Assembly (NCBI GenBank): GCA_964019695.1
Contig: OZ026522.1
Span: 57,560,811-57,624,810, forward strand
Length of the DNA: 64,000 nucleotides
Origin: Loripinus fragilis
Taxonomy: Eukaryota; Mollusca; Bivalvia; Lucinida; Lucinidae
Reading direction: 5' to 3'
Shown here: piece by piece, positions 15,101 to 23,026 of the stretch
Layout: each line of letters opens with the position of its first letter
Position numbering within the stretch: the stretch's first letter is position 1
The notes under the pieces: model-generated
The model's input: only the letters and a program-made list of their open reading frames with translations
Told to the model about the DNA's origin: nothing
The model's database searches: none
Translations under genes and position numbers: made by a program

Positions 15101-17757
15101 CTTTTGTAAAATTAAATGAACGTTTCATAATAAGCTGTCAAGCTAACTTCCTGAGGGTATATCTTACATAATTTTTTAGTAATTCGTTAGTTATCACTTC
15201 TGCTTTTTGTGGTTTTACTGATTCTTTGACCTGGCCTTGGTCGATTTTCAAGGCGCTCCCTCCCATAACGAAATTGCTTTGCTCATCTGAAAACTGTCCT
15301 ATACGAAAGTGCATTAGGCGTGTAGCCAGTTGGAGGCCAGGAAGCCTGCGCTTCAATATCATTATGAAGCTCGATGCGAGAAACCCAGACTTTGAGTAGA
15401 TTAGATTAGAGTGTTTCTCCATGTGTTATTTTGATTAGAGTGTTTCTCAATGATGATACATTGCATTAGTTAGAAGGCTTTGAGCTGAACATTTCATGTG
15501 CTTCAACAACAGCAGAATCTAGGGCGAATATTTGGTACCAGTTAAATGCATTTAAGCCCCCTGTGGCTTTGGCTGCTGTCAGTTCTAAGGCGGTGGTTCT
15601 GTTGTTATTATTGTTGTTTATTGTTACCCCCATTGTGGGAGTCTGTAATTGTTCTATGTTTTGTTGTGTGTTAGTTTATGTCCATTCTAGTTTTGCAATC
15701 ATCTTGATGGGGAAGAGAAAGCTGGTTGCTTTGCTTTGTTTGTCCTCCGAGTGTCTCGTGGTGGTTGTGTGGCTCTTCCTCCGGGTGCCATGGGTTTGTC
15801 TGCGGTTTGTGATTGTGGAATTTCCTGTTCAAACTGACTTACTTTTTTTTGCTTACGAACAACAAAAACTGGACCAGCCTGCGCTTCCACGCAGTCTGAT
15901 CAGCGCCTTTGTTATTTGCTATCTGAAAAGTAAAGTAACTAGATCAGGTATCTCTTAGTTCTCCATTTTATTTGGCGGGCTTCAACATGATAAAGCCTCT
16001 GCCTACCCCCTGTGCATCATCCCAATTTAATTGAGCCGCAACATGTGATTTCCAACAATGTGGCATTTTGACAAGAGTAGACTATAGGAGCCTGTGCAGA
16101 CTCCTTTTAAGATTAGACGTCCCAAATGCTGTCCGGTCAGTAGCTTAATATTCATAGAATATTCAAGCGACTAGCAATTTAAAGGCTCTGATCAGACTGT
16201 GCGTATGCGCAGGCTGGTCTGAGCTTTGCTGGTCGCACATACCACATTGTTGGAATCTCATGTTGCGGCTCATATGTTTCCAATTTCATTATGAATTGAC
16301 TTGGGTCTGTGTCTGTTTTGAGCCATTATTAATGTCTATAGAACTTCCAGGACCATGGCACTTTTCATCCATATTTTAGCACAGTTCATCATTTAAGAAC
16401 AAGATTACACTGTCTTATCGTGCATGTACACGTATAATTTTGGTATCAGTGTGTAGGTATTGAATTATTAAGTAAGTGCATATGATACTTTGCAATTGAG
16501 GGAATGGTGCATGAGAAAAAGGGCCAGGGACACTACTTAAAGATCATTCCTCGTACATATGTCATCTAGTAGGCAAAATGTTACAGGTACATTTATATCA
16601 CTCCCTGTCTTTTAGAAAAAAAAGCACATTTTCAATGTATGCTTGTCTTATTGTGTAAGCATTAAAATATATAAACGGTCATTTCTTTGCCTACTGGGTA
16701 AGTCTGTATCATTTTTGTCGTCTGCTGATTTTTTTCAAAATCAACTTTTGGGAAAAAATATTTCAGTAATACCACCAGAGTGTTAAACAGATTGGTCAGA
16801 CGTTTTGCTGGGCCTGATCTGGGTACCAACTGTTTTTAAAGGTTGTCAGCAGACGGCATTAGTAGCTAAATAGTAATCTATAGGTGTTGCAAAAAAAAAA
16901 TCACATCACTAACAACGAAGAAATCATACAGTTTGGCTATCAGTATTGCAAACATATTTGTAGTGAATAAAACTTCTATTTTCTTTTTTGCAGTTTGTAG
17001 AATAAAGCGAATTGGTAAGCCTATTTTTGTTCGGAAAGTATCGGATGTTTATGGTGCCTGGTTGTCAGATCCTGTTTATCCCTTCAAAATATGGTTAACT
17101 CGTGGTTTCTATGGCAACATATTAGAGGAGTATCAGTCTCTATCAAATTTTAAATTAGGACTACCTACCAAAAGATACAATTTAAAATACAACAGATACT
17201 ATGGAACTCAGCATGCCATTTATAATGGCTCGTTCTATTATCATTTTGCAGGAAAACCATACGTTGTAAGGTATGATCTGAGTATACCCGATGTTTCAAC
17301 AGCTGCTCATATCCGAGGGAGCCATTATAATGACTCTAGATATTTATACAGTCACAGTAGAACATATTACGACATCACTGCTGATGAGAACGGTTTATGG
17401 ATAATTTACGGCAGATCACAAGTTGATGACGCATGTGTCAATATAATGAAACTGGACTTGGTTACTCTGGTCATTGAACGTGTATGGCGGTTACCAATTG
17501 ACAATGGTCATCATGGAAATGGATTCATCGCCTGTGGTATTGTATACTTTGTAAAAGACACAAGGAAGAAAACTACAGAAATTGATATCACTTACGATAT
17601 GTACTTGGATAACATGGCTGAAGCAAATATTCAAATTGGAATCCCTTTTAAACAAAATAATATGCTGACATTTTTCACAAACACATCTGACAGGAAAAGT
17701 AGTTCCTTAATGGCATGGGATAGAGGTTACATAATTTCATACCCCATGCTGTTTTGA
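1..17757 (+). CDS. Gliomedin/colmedin-like collagen-olfactomedin protein, 3' part of gene
   Basis: The 5' end lies outside the window. Visible coding exons are 1-123, 2374-2442, 2936-2962, 3952-4032, 7640-7738 and 16994-17757, with an optional terminal exon at 11222-11325. Every internal junction is phase 1 and every intron has GT/AG ends. In order the product has a Gly-X-Y collagen-like segment, a short Cys-containing spacer, a Thr/Ser/Pro-rich mucin-like stalk and a C-terminal olfactomedin domain of about 250 residues. This is the architecture of vertebrate gliomedin, nematode UNC-122 and fly colmedin, which are type II membrane or shed extracellular proteins that trimerise through collagen and act in adhesion at nerve or muscle surfaces. 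The N-terminal membrane anchor expected for that family would be upstream of the window. Domain identity is clear; the biological role here is inferred only from the family. Confidence 0.85.
651..907. mobile_element. Inverted-repeat element (TGACCTGGCCCC ends), copy 1
   Basis: It starts TGACCTGGCCCC and ends GGGGCCTGGTCA, a near-perfect terminal inverted repeat. The interior is palindromic around AATGCCAATTATTGTTGGCATT. No coding capacity. Related copies lie near 33644-33862, 45983-46215 and, partially, 55415-55485. Confidence 0.7.
1010..1203 (-). mobile_element. tRNA-derived SINE, copy 1
   Basis: On the minus strand it starts with a tRNA-like head carrying an A box (close to TGGTTCAGTTGTA) and a B box (GGTTCAAGCC). 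Its tail reads ACGTAAGAATCAAATCAAA. Copies at 6868-7066 (+) and 10155-10373 (-) share the full length of about 200 bp, including the body phrase TGGTTCAACCCAGGAAGAC. Confidence 0.7.
1910..2084. mobile_element. Double-hairpin fold-back element, copy 1
   Basis: Two nested inverted repeats lie side by side. The first pairs ATAGTTATACCATG... with ...CATGTTATAACTAT through arms of about 42 nt containing CGCCTGTACGT. The second starts TACCACC and ends GGTGGTATA. A second copy in the opposite orientation lies at 60461-60634. Non-coding; likely a non-autonomous DNA transposon. Confidence 0.7.
2374..2442 (+). CDS. Collagen-like exon
   Basis: This 69-nt exon (23 codons, phase 1 in and out) follows the acceptor ...AACCAG and precedes the donor GTATGA. 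Joined to the previous exon it reads Cys-Val, then GLK, GEK, GQR, GLI, GFT, GYK, GEK. The unbroken Gly at every third residue and matching phases are the evidence. Confidence 0.8.
2936..2962 (+). CDS. Small collagen-like exon (27 nt)
   Basis: This nine-codon exon encodes GGT GKK GEK-type triplets between acceptor CATGTCAG and a consensus GTAAGT donor, phase 1 on both sides. It is too short for ORF callers. An inverted-repeat element begins about 11 bp after the exon end (see 2974-3198). Confidence 0.75.
2974..3198. mobile_element. GAGCCGCGACATG inverted-repeat element, copy 1
   Basis: It starts TGAGCCGAGACACGAGATTT and ends AAATCTTATGTTGCGGCTCA, with inverted ends of about 30 bp. The interior contains the shared phrases AAGCTTAGAAACTCC and AAAGGCTCTGATCAGACTG. 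It is one of eight copies in the window and begins only about 11 bp past the end of the exon at 2936-2962. Confidence 0.75.
3264..3500. mobile_element. Probable small inverted-repeat element
   Basis: The ends CATGCGCGGATCCAGA and TCTGGGTCCGCCCATG form an imperfect inverted repeat about 235 bp apart, with a GGGGGCAGACCCCC-like palindrome near the right end. A short open frame over it is not conserved-looking. I infer a non-autonomous element. Confidence 0.5.
3952..4032 (+). CDS. Collagen-like exon ending in a Cys spacer
   Basis: This 81-nt exon (27 codons, phase 1) lies after acceptor ATGTTACAG and before donor GTATAA. It reads GYG MQG FPG PRG SPG EKG EKG DRG, then Tyr-Cys-Ser. Proline-containing triplets are typical of a collagen helix. 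The Cys at the end may mark the C-terminal boundary of the trimeric collagen stretch. Confidence 0.8.
4041..4275. mobile_element. GAGCCGCGACATG inverted-repeat element, copy 2
   Basis: It starts TGAGCCGCGACATGAGATTA, eight bases after the end of the collagen exon 3952-4032, and ends TCACATGTCGTGGCTCA. TA flanks both ends (possible TA target duplication). Same family as 2974-3198. Confidence 0.75.
4316..4838 (-). repeat. Two head-to-tail Penelope-like tail copies
   Basis: Two related blocks (about 4316-4617 and 4618-4838) repeat the same order: GATCAGGAATYGATACAATC, ACCACACCTGWCCCAGGATA, then GAGCCAAGARGTCAGCCCTTTCC. On the minus strand they match the 3' tail after the reverse transcriptase at 25893-27908. 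No coding sequence survives. The region 4839-6240 shows no gene; it is AT-rich, with short duplications such as GAGTCTTGGACRAGCAATTA near 4845 and 4898. Confidence 0.65.
6241..6420. mobile_element. 180-bp hairpin element with TCCAGATAAG ends, copy 1
   Basis: A perfect 10-bp inverted repeat (TCCAGATAAG / CTTATCTGGA) flanks a central strong hairpin, AGAACCGTCTCATTGAGACG and its continuation. Copies lie at 10758-10937, 25202-25365 and 43440-43645, with a decayed one near 42690-42850. Confidence 0.75.
6868..7066 (+). mobile_element. tRNA-derived SINE, copy 2
   Basis: The tRNA-like head starts at GCACAGTGGCTCAGTAGTAG (A box) with a B-box-like TGGTTGAAGCC. The body is the same as the other two copies, and the tail is AAATCAAATAAACCAAAAAC, a typical SINE 3' end. 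A head of this sort is a relic of a tRNA gene, not a functional tRNA. Confidence 0.7.
7195..7560. repeat. GGATAGAAAATCTTATC / GATCCTCGG repeat, copy 1
   Basis: It contains TACCCTGGGATAGAAAATCT, an AAATAAATAAAT run, GCAGTGAGCAAAAA and a hairpin pairing GAAAACTCCGTCCCGTGGGA with TCCTCGGAACGGATTTTTC. The same blocks recur at 32520-32820 and 54000-54345. Non-coding; probably a non-autonomous transposon with internal fold-back. Confidence 0.6.
7640..7738 (+). CDS. Thr/Ser/Pro-rich stalk exon
   Basis: This 99-nt exon (33 codons, phase 1) encodes a segment dominated by Thr, Ser and Pro, including a run of five Thr. It follows acceptor TGATTGTAG and is followed by the donor GTAAAA. It is a likely O-glycosylated, extended linker between the collagen part and the olfactomedin head. 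The ACG/ACA repeats suggest local expansion by slippage. Confidence 0.7.
7803..8012. mobile_element. TACAGTAAAACCTG palindromic element, copy 1
   Basis: The ends TACAGTAAAACCTG and CAGGTTTTACTGTA are perfect inverted repeats. The centre is a hairpin of AGTATTGAAGAATGCTC and its complement. Second copy at 34280-34475. Confidence 0.75.
8466..9395. mobile_element. 930-bp inverted-repeat element, possibly decayed Tc1/mariner
   Basis: The left end CTTATATACTCCTCAAAATA (continuing ATTGAAGGACC) is inverted at the right end GGTCCTTTAATTATTTTGAGG, with TATA at both outer borders, consistent with a TA target. Length fits a decayed or non-autonomous Tc1/mariner-like element. A 68-residue minus-strand frame at 8792-8998 has a GRSG-like stretch that could be a transposase relic, but I cannot confirm it. 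Confidence 0.6.
9478..9550 (-). repeat. Short Penelope-like tail fragment (variant B)
   Basis: AATAGTAAGTGAGTATGATC followed by AGAAATACCACAATCACAAA matches the extreme 3' end of the longer copies at 12470-13330 (+) and 22255-22565 (-), and the insertion inside the 84-bp repeat at 36567-36608. Confidence 0.55.
10155..10373 (-). mobile_element. tRNA-derived SINE, copy 3
   Basis: On the minus strand it reads GCGCAGTGGCTCAGTGGTAG (A box) and GGGTTCGAGCCTCACC (B box). It is the best preserved of the three copies and shares the body and tail with 1010-1203 and 6868-7066. Confidence 0.75.
10758..10937. mobile_element. TCCAGATAAG hairpin element, copy 2
   Basis: It begins TCCAGATAAGAGTGCGTAC and ends TTTTCTTATCTGTA. 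The central hairpin reads AGAACCGTCTCAATGAGACG. Orientation is opposite to the copy at 6241-6420. Confidence 0.75.
11222..11325 (+). CDS. Candidate alternative last exon with hydrophobic tail
   Basis: A good acceptor (TTTGTTTCAG) opens a phase-1 frame that fits the stalk exon at 7640-7738. It encodes about 34 residues beginning Gly-Glu-Ile-Thr, with a Cys-Cys pair, then a hydrophobic stretch (ISIIVALTLLTTT) and Asn-Asn before TAG at 11323-11325. If used, the product would have collagen and stalk but no olfactomedin domain. A GTAAGC donor overlaps the stop, but splicing from it would be phase 2 and out of frame with the olfactomedin exon. Splice use is not shown by sequence alone; it could be a decoy acceptor. 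Confidence 0.4.
12470..13330 (+). pseudogene. Penelope-like element 3' end (variant B)
   Basis: This starts in the C-terminal coding tail of the reverse transcriptase protein; the frame from 12474 (QSACLVLSQF..., FLFNCTTVG) is the counterpart of QTACLVVNPITVGNFAFLFN at the end of the ORF at 25954-27372. Untranslated tail follows to GTGGTATTTCATGATCATAC. The reverse transcriptase core is missing, so it is a dead 5'-truncated copy. Confidence 0.65.
13625..13853. repeat. 32-bp tandem repeat, about 7 copies
   Basis: The unit GTAACAAGTAGTGTCCTTTG-GGTCCAGAATCG is repeated about seven times with few changes. Because 32 is not a multiple of three, the repeated frames seen on the minus strand are artefacts. 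It sits in the intron before the olfactomedin exon. Confidence 0.85.
14473..15422 (-). pseudogene. LINE retrotransposon 3' end (zinc-knuckle C-terminus)
   Basis: The 198-codon frame at 14473-15069 has the C-terminal pattern of non-LTR reverse transcriptase proteins: a conserved W/LLTGTYILQ region followed by CKLC...HFVAEC, a CCHC-type zinc-binding motif like that found after the RT domain. A second frame at 15138-15422 lies just upstream on the same strand and is separated by stops and a frame change. The RT core with its catalytic motif is absent. It is therefore a 5'-truncated, broken copy in the intron of the collagen-olfactomedin gene, in antisense. Confidence 0.7.
15424..15940 (+). repeat. 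Penelope-like tail, variant B, second copy
   Basis: GTTTCTCAATGATGATACAT through TTTGCAATCATCTTGATGGG to GTTTGTGATTGTGGAATTTC parallels 12950-13320 almost base for base. The end contains ACGCAGTCTGATCAGCGCCTTTG, also seen near 18860. The 131-codon open frame over this is chance: it tracks untranslated tail sequence. Confidence 0.65.
16032..16271. mobile_element. GAGCCGCGACATG inverted-repeat element, copy 3
   Basis: It starts TTGAGCCGCAACATGTGATT and ends AATCTCATGTTGCGGCTCA. The interior has GCGTATGCGCAGGCTGGTCT, the arm partner of the ...CTGCGCATACGCGC block of other copies. Confidence 0.75.
16715..16857. mobile_element. TTGTCGTCTGCTGA inverted-repeat element, copy 1
   Basis: TTGTCGTCTGCTGATTTTTT at the left pairs with GGTTGTCAGCAGACGGCA at the right; between them lies CAGAGTGTTAAACAG and GCCTGATCTGGGT. 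Copies: 18138-18297, 19851-20008, 35885-35975, 44383-44465, 45600-45712 and 48042-48204. Confidence 0.7.
16994..17757 (+). CDS. Olfactomedin domain exon, C-terminus of the gene
   Basis: One exon of 764 nt encodes the whole olfactomedin domain. The real start is the acceptor TTTTTTGCAG ending at 16993, not the upstream ATG at 16933, which lies in the intron; only phase 1 avoids immediate stops, and that matches the upstream exons. Family landmarks are visible: Val-Cys near the start, YGAWLSDP, AIYNGSFYYHF, YVVRYDL, TADENGLWIIYG, NGFIACGIVYFV and a C-terminal LMAWD-RGYIISYP. The first Cys and the Cys in FIACG fit the conserved disulfide pair; a third Cys lies in DDACVNI. At the position of the last calcium ligand of myocilin (Asp in SMIDY) this protein has NMLTF, so that site may be altered. 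The five-bladed propeller fold is inferred from the family. Confidence 0.88.
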
Positions 17758-18137
17758 ATAGGAAAGCTAACCCATAAAGTATCACCTTTAAGTGGCAGAC
17801 AAGATTTTATTCAACCATTTTATTGCCAGAAAAAGGTTGCTAATGTTGTCTGCTGCGTACATGGGTGAAAAATTCAGGATAAGTCCTAAATTCAGAATTT
17901 TGAGGCTGACTAATTTATGTTGTTTATAATAACGGTGATGTAGCTATGATTGAAGCTTAATGCTTAAAGATCATACAGTGTTAGGAGGGTTTTCTGGGGC
18001 CACGGGAACGAATGTGCATTGCCTTCTTTGTTGATACCACAAACATACCACAAAGAATCGTATGGTGCGATAGGAGAATGCAAGAAGAATGCAAGACTTG
18101 ACAGGTTGACCATAACCTTGAACTCTTTCCATGCTTT

Positions 18138-18297
18138 TGTTGTCGTCTGCTGACTCTTTTCAAAATTAATTTTTTCAAGCAATTCTTTAAGTAACACTAT
18201 CAGAGTGTCAAATGGTTTGGATACAGATTAGGACCGACGTTCTTTGTCCGATCCGGGTCCATACTGTTTGCAAAACGTTATCAGCAGACAACAAAAG
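18138..18297. mobile_element. TTGTCGTCTGCTGA element, copy 2
   Basis: TTGTCGTCTGCTGACTCTTT at the left and TTATCAGCAGACAACAAAA at the right form the inverted ends. The middle carries ATCAGAGTGTCAAATGGTTT and GATCCGGGTCC, as in other copies. Confidence 0.75.
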
Positions 18298-18424
18298 TCA
18301 CCACTAGCAAGAAAAGAGATAAGAAATTGTAGCTAGAATCTGCTACAAATTGTGTATTCTGCCTTTTTGTACATACATCTGTAAATATACATTTTCATAA
18401 TAATACAACAAACCTGGTGTTTGT

Positions 18425-18735
18425 AAATAGAGAATACTAGGTGAGTGTCTTTTGATATAAAGTTTACCAGGTAAGGCTTTGAGAACGCTTGTTGACATTG
18501 CCAGGCATGCAGAGCAATTCAACGTGTATTCTCAAAGCAGAGCCTGGTAAACTTGATATCAAAATTCGCAAATTTGGTATTCTATATATCAGTTTACCCA
18601 TTGTTTCACTCTTCAAACTAGCGATTATGATGTAATTTTCGATTTTTGTGTAAATTCAGCGTCATAAGCGACGTCATTCAAAAAGTGCAATGTCATCATG
18701 ACATGATAAAAGCACATGCCGTGATATAGAAAACG
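18425..18735. mobile_element. Palindromic element with TTTGATATCAAGTTTACCAGG, copy 1
   Basis: A hairpin pairs AAAGTTTACCAGGTAAGGCT with AGAGCCTGGTAAACTTGAT. It is followed by a conserved block AACTAGCGATTATGATGTAA and GACGTCATTCAAAAAGTGCA. An inverted copy lies at 32110-32408 with the same two parts in reverse order. Confidence 0.7.
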
Positions 18736-19850
18736 TTTATCAGGCAACGTGCAACAATGCATTTAATATGAATGGTAACAGATAAATAGTGTACGTACGC
18801 GAGAAAACCTGTCTTTGTTTTTTTTAACAACAAAGGCGTAGACCATCTGGTGCATCAGCGCAGTGTGATCAGCACCTTTGTTATTCGCTTATTGGAAAAA
18901 TATATCTAAGCTTGCTACAATTGCTGGTTTGCGTCTCGCTTTGTGGAAAACCCCCAAGACAGGGTTTGTCGCGTCGAGGCCCATTTATGATGTACTTTGC
19001 CAATGCTGAATTTCTGTACTGGAATATTTCAGTTTATGATCGTGACTTATCCAGCAAAGTGATTGATATGTGACTATTTGGAGAAAACAAACAAAGAGTT
19101 CCTGATCTGACGTCTCCTATAGGAGCAATCAGATCTGGGACTATTTTGTTTGCTTTTGCCTTTCCTGTTGGAGTTTTTTGGTTCTGTCACAAAACTTCAT
19201 CATTTAAATTAATGACATTTTCAGCCATTTTAATATATTACAGTTTTAATGGCCATTTATAAATTGTATATACTAGAGGAGAATTGTAACATACAGGAAT
19301 ATTTACATTATATCTAATTTCTGTCCCAGAATTTGTTTTTAATAATTTAGCAAGCGTTGAAGACTGATGAAATGCAGCGTTACAACGTTTGTCAATGTGC
19401 CTATTTGCTTTTTTTATAATTAACTCTTTTCTCTCCATTCACGACATGTGCTGTCTGCTCTCTCGTCTGTGTAAGTTCTAAGGTAGCATTTATTGCTAGC
19501 AAAGTGGAGTCAGACCAGACTGCTCCCAACTTCAATTCCTCTCAGTGCCCCTACAAGACTTACTACATTTTCAGTTTTTATCTCCAAATGTATAATCATT
19601 AACCGAAGATCTTTACAAACTTTAAAACTCCATATTCAACATATCACACATACAGCTCTTATGGGCGCGCACGGAGTTCTCCATGGGCTCTTTATACTAA
19701 ACATACTTCTTGGTTAGCTGGCTTTAGTAGAAACCAACTGGATCTACGCTATGCAAACGAAGAGGTCACAGGTTGGAATTCAAAATTATATTGTATTTCC
19801 ACTACTCAAACTTCTTGTCATTTGGCTCTTTTGCATGCCATCATTTGGGC

Positions 19851-20008
19851 GTCGTCTGCTGATTTTTCAAAATAAGCTTTTTTTTTTGAACAAAATCAGG
19901 AAAACTACCAGAGTATAAAACTGTTTGAATCCAGATCAGGACCAACAGAACATCGGGTTCTGAACTGGGTCCAACTGTTTGCAAAGGTTGTCATCAGAAA
20001 TCAAAAGC
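19851..20008. mobile_element. TTGTCGTCTGCTGA element, copy 3
   Basis: GTCGTCTGCTGATTTTTC at the left, GGTTGTCATCAGAAATCAAA at the right, with CCAGAGTATAAAACTGTTTG between. Confidence 0.65.
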
Positions 20009-20957
20009 CACTGCTAGCAGGGAAAGGGATAGTAAGCAGTGCATACCATGTCTTATGTCACCTTGATCTATACTGTTTCTCCTGTATTGTTTAGCAAAAT
20101 AGGCTTGCCAGTGCATAAGCAGACAAGAAAGCAGTCAACATTTGAAGGGAATGGCTGAAAACGGATTCAGATTGGTTTTAGGGAAATATAGAAGAAATGT
20201 ATATTACATAAAATTTGCATTTCTCTACACAATTACATAACCATTGTAGGCTTAGATCCTGAATGACCAGAGCATATCAGCTCTGGTATTTTCCCAAGTC
20301 AACTTATAAAAATCTACTTTGTACCCAGACTCAGGCGAGTAAAAATAGTAGTCAAAGTTCTAACCGGCCACGTGTATTTTTACAGATCTTCTGAGAAGCT
20401 TTAAGCACTATTCCGAAATAGGCCATCCTATCAATAAACGATACCAGAAAACGGCTAAGCACAATTTATTAAATTGTATTGGAGAGTCTTTGGCGAATAC
20501 AAGTACCCTCAATTTAAAAATTCACAACAATTTGCATTGGATGGTGGGGTAATTTTTAACACTTTGGCCAATAGCAACGGGTCTCGTGCAGATTAAGTGT
20601 TCATTCTAGCACTTGAGTGTTCAATATGAGTTCCTCTTTTGAAATGAAAACGTTTTTTGTGTGAAAGGGGGTTATTTTAAAAAGCCAGGACTCACCAATT
20701 GTGCCAAAATGCGAATTTTAAAATGGGGATACTACTATTCAAATTGGCACCCTGTATGTACTATTGAACATGTTGCCAATATCGTTACTATCTAAGATAT
20801 ACAACACGTCTGGCTTGTTCGAAATACAAAAGAGTAGTCATATCATTTTAGCTTTTGAAGAAAATTAATAAAATCCAGGTGGCCTGTTAGAACTTTTTGC
20901 TGGTTTATATCTAATTGGATTGGTGTTAAGCCTCATTTGAGTGTAAGCTAAGCACGT

Positions 20958-21408
20958 TTCAGGGGTAACAACCTACGTCGTAGCATGGATGTTGCAAACA
21001 GGTAGTATGACGCCATCTTTGATTTTCAAGGCAAGCTTTCCCCTTAGTAATTTTTACCAATTAATGTCTATCGAAAGAAAGCAGTGCAGGTGGTACTTGA
21101 ACAGAATATATAATGGTCACGCCCAGAAATGCTGTTGCCTTTATAATCATTCACCCACAAATGTCGAAGCAGGTGACTGCTGAAATTATACTCATGTCTC
21201 CCACTTTGATACTTGTGGGCGAATTATTACAAAGGCAACGGCATTTCTGGGCGTGATCATTATATGCACCGCCTGCAAAGCTTAGTTTTGACAGACACTT
21301 ATTTGTATAATTTTAAAAAGGGAAAAACTTACCATGGAAATCAAAGATGGCGCCACACTACTTGTTTGCAACATCCATGCTATGACGTAGGTTATTACCC
21401 CTGACGTT
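20958..21408. mobile_element. 450-bp fold-back element
   Basis: Arms of about 200 nt face each other: left AGGGGTAACAACCTACGTCG ... GGTCACGCCCAGAAATGCTG, right GGCATTTCTGGGCGTGATC ... CTATGACGTAGGTTATTACCCC. The centre is ACCCACAAATGTCGAAG... TACTTGTGGGCG. The two short open frames here are mirror-image shadows of the arms. Probably a non-autonomous DNA element. Confidence 0.75.
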
Positions 21409-21469
21409 TGTCATATTATTGTTTTTGTCAGGTTCTATTGCTTTTTTGTACAGGTATCTATTGATAACT

Positions 21470-22250
21470 GGCAATGCCCCCTGGGGCATTTTTAGATCAA
21501 ATTCGCTTGAGCTATTTTGCTGAGGGTCATCCAATGACAATTTGCCAAGCACCTCCTCGCAGCCATGTTTATATGGATCAAATTTGCTTAAGCTACCTCC
21601 GAAGAAGGTCGCCAAGTGATAATATGCTAAATTGTAGCCAGTTCCGATTATAGGTTTCAGAGAAGATGTTTAAAGTTTCTAACATAGGTCCATATTGGAA
21701 TCTGGCGATGCTCCCTGTAGGTCATGTTTTCTAAAAGATTAACTTTGAGCTATTTTTTCAGAAGTCATCTTATAACAATTTCTGCCAAATTACACTGAAT
21801 TCATATCAAAGGTTTCAGAGAAGAGTTTTAACAGTTTTCTGAACTGCAATAAGCCCTGTTTCCCAGTAGTCATGTTTTCGACGGATCAATTTGGTTTTTG
21901 ACATTTTTGTAGATGGTCATTTAGTAAAAAACCCTGCTAAATTGTATTTATTTCTGACCATTTGTTTCTGAGATGATGCTAACAGGTATATTGGGAAAAT
22001 CAGCAACATCACTGGAGGCCATGCTTTTTGACCGATTAAATTTGTTTTAGCAATATTTGCACAAGGTTATCTCGTGCCCAATTCTATCAAATCGTTTTTA
22101 ATTCTGAATATTCGTTTCAGAGGTACATAAGCCCTGGTGGCAAAGTTTTCTGACAGATCAAAATCGTTTTAGCAATTTTAGAAAAAGGTCAAATTATGAC
22201 CATACCTGCCAGATGAGTTTGAATTCTGATCAGAGGAGAATAGCTTTAAA
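21470..22250. repeat. Degenerate ~130-bp tandem repeat
   Basis: Units share GCTAAATTGTA / GGTTTCAGAGAAGA / TTTTAGCTATTTTT-type phrases at 21480, 21620, 21780, 21940 and 22090. Divergence is high, so the period is approximate. No gene is visible. Confidence 0.5.
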
Positions 22251-22254
22251 AATA

Positions 22255-22565
22255 GTAAGTGAGTATGATCAGGAAATAACACAATCACAAACAGCAGACA
22301 ACCCTGTGGCACTGCGAGGAAGAGCTGCTCAACCATTACAAGACACTAGGAAGACAAATTAAGCAAAGCAACCAGCTCTCTCTCTTCCCCATCAAGATGA
22401 TTGGAATACTAGAATGGACATAAAGTAACGTACAACAAAACATAGAACAATTACAGACTCTGACAATGGGAGTGACAATAAACAAAAAGTCAACAACAAC
22501 AGAACCACCGCCTTAGAACGGACAGCAGCCTAAGCCACCGGGGGGCTTGAATGCATTTCACTGGT
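22255..22565 (-). repeat. Penelope-like tail, variant B, third copy
   Basis: On the minus strand it is the counterpart of 15550-15830: AGTGAGTATGATCAGGAAAT, CTCTCTTCCCCATCAAGATG, then CCACCGGGGGGCTTGAATGC. It ends about 310 bp before the stop codon of the nine-exon gene. Confidence 0.65.
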
Positions 22566-22878
22566 ATTAAAGTTTCCTTTGTCACGACAAGCCACGCCCC
22601 TAGCGGCCAAATGTTTGACGGACCATGATTGTTTTAGTTTTTTTGGACAGGTCTCTTAGAAAAGATATCTGTGAAGCTACGTTAAAATTGGACTGGTGGT
22701 ATAGTAGTTGTCATTTAAAGCAAAGTGTTGGCGACGCACAACACATGAATTGATCCCAATAGCTAACTTGGAGCACTTGGTATTCAGATGAGCTAAAAAG
22801 AGGGAACAAACTAAATGAGTTTAAGTGGTATTTATATTCTAAATGGATTGATAAGAATCCTATGCTACAAAATTTAAT

Positions 22879-23026
22879 CTACTCATTTGTATCGTTCGTT
22901 ATGTTATGGTAGTCATAGTATTTAGCGAGTCTGTGATTTTTGTCCTTCAACCACCGGCGAATAGATTCTTTGAAGTCAATGAGACTCATCTGCTCAAACA
23001 TCTCCTTGTCCAGTGTGTCCAGGAAG
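22879..23026 (-). CDS. Exon 9: C-terminus and stop of the secreted protein
   Basis: 148 nt. A strong acceptor (TTTTCCATCTTTCAG) opens a phase-2 frame: FLDTLDKEMFEQMSLIDFKE, then SIRRWLKDKNHRLAKYYDYH and NITNDTNE with TAG at 22881-22879. Two overlapping-region sequons (NIT, NDT) sit at the very end. The plus-strand open frame at 22906-23118 is its shadow. No clear AATAAA follows; TATAAA occurs on this strand near 22830. Confidence 0.78.

Larger units (their letters stand above)
17758..22878. other. Intergenic region between two convergent genes, repeat-filled
   Basis: The olfactomedin gene ends at 17757 on the plus strand and the nine-exon gene ends at 22879 on the minus strand. No splice-flanked coding segment is seen between them. 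The interval holds small inverted-repeat elements, a 450-bp fold-back, degenerate ~130-bp repeats and a Penelope-like tail. No canonical AATAAA was found shortly after 17757; CATAAA occurs at about 17773. Confidence 0.6.

Noticed and set aside
15563..15958. 131-codon plus-strand open frame
   Set aside because: It covers retroelement tail also present at 13080-13330, where the frame is broken.
16933..16993. ATG at 16933 as start of a 274-residue protein
   Set aside because: This part is intron: a strong acceptor ends at 16993, the olfactomedin homology starts after it, and phase 1 fits the upstream exons.
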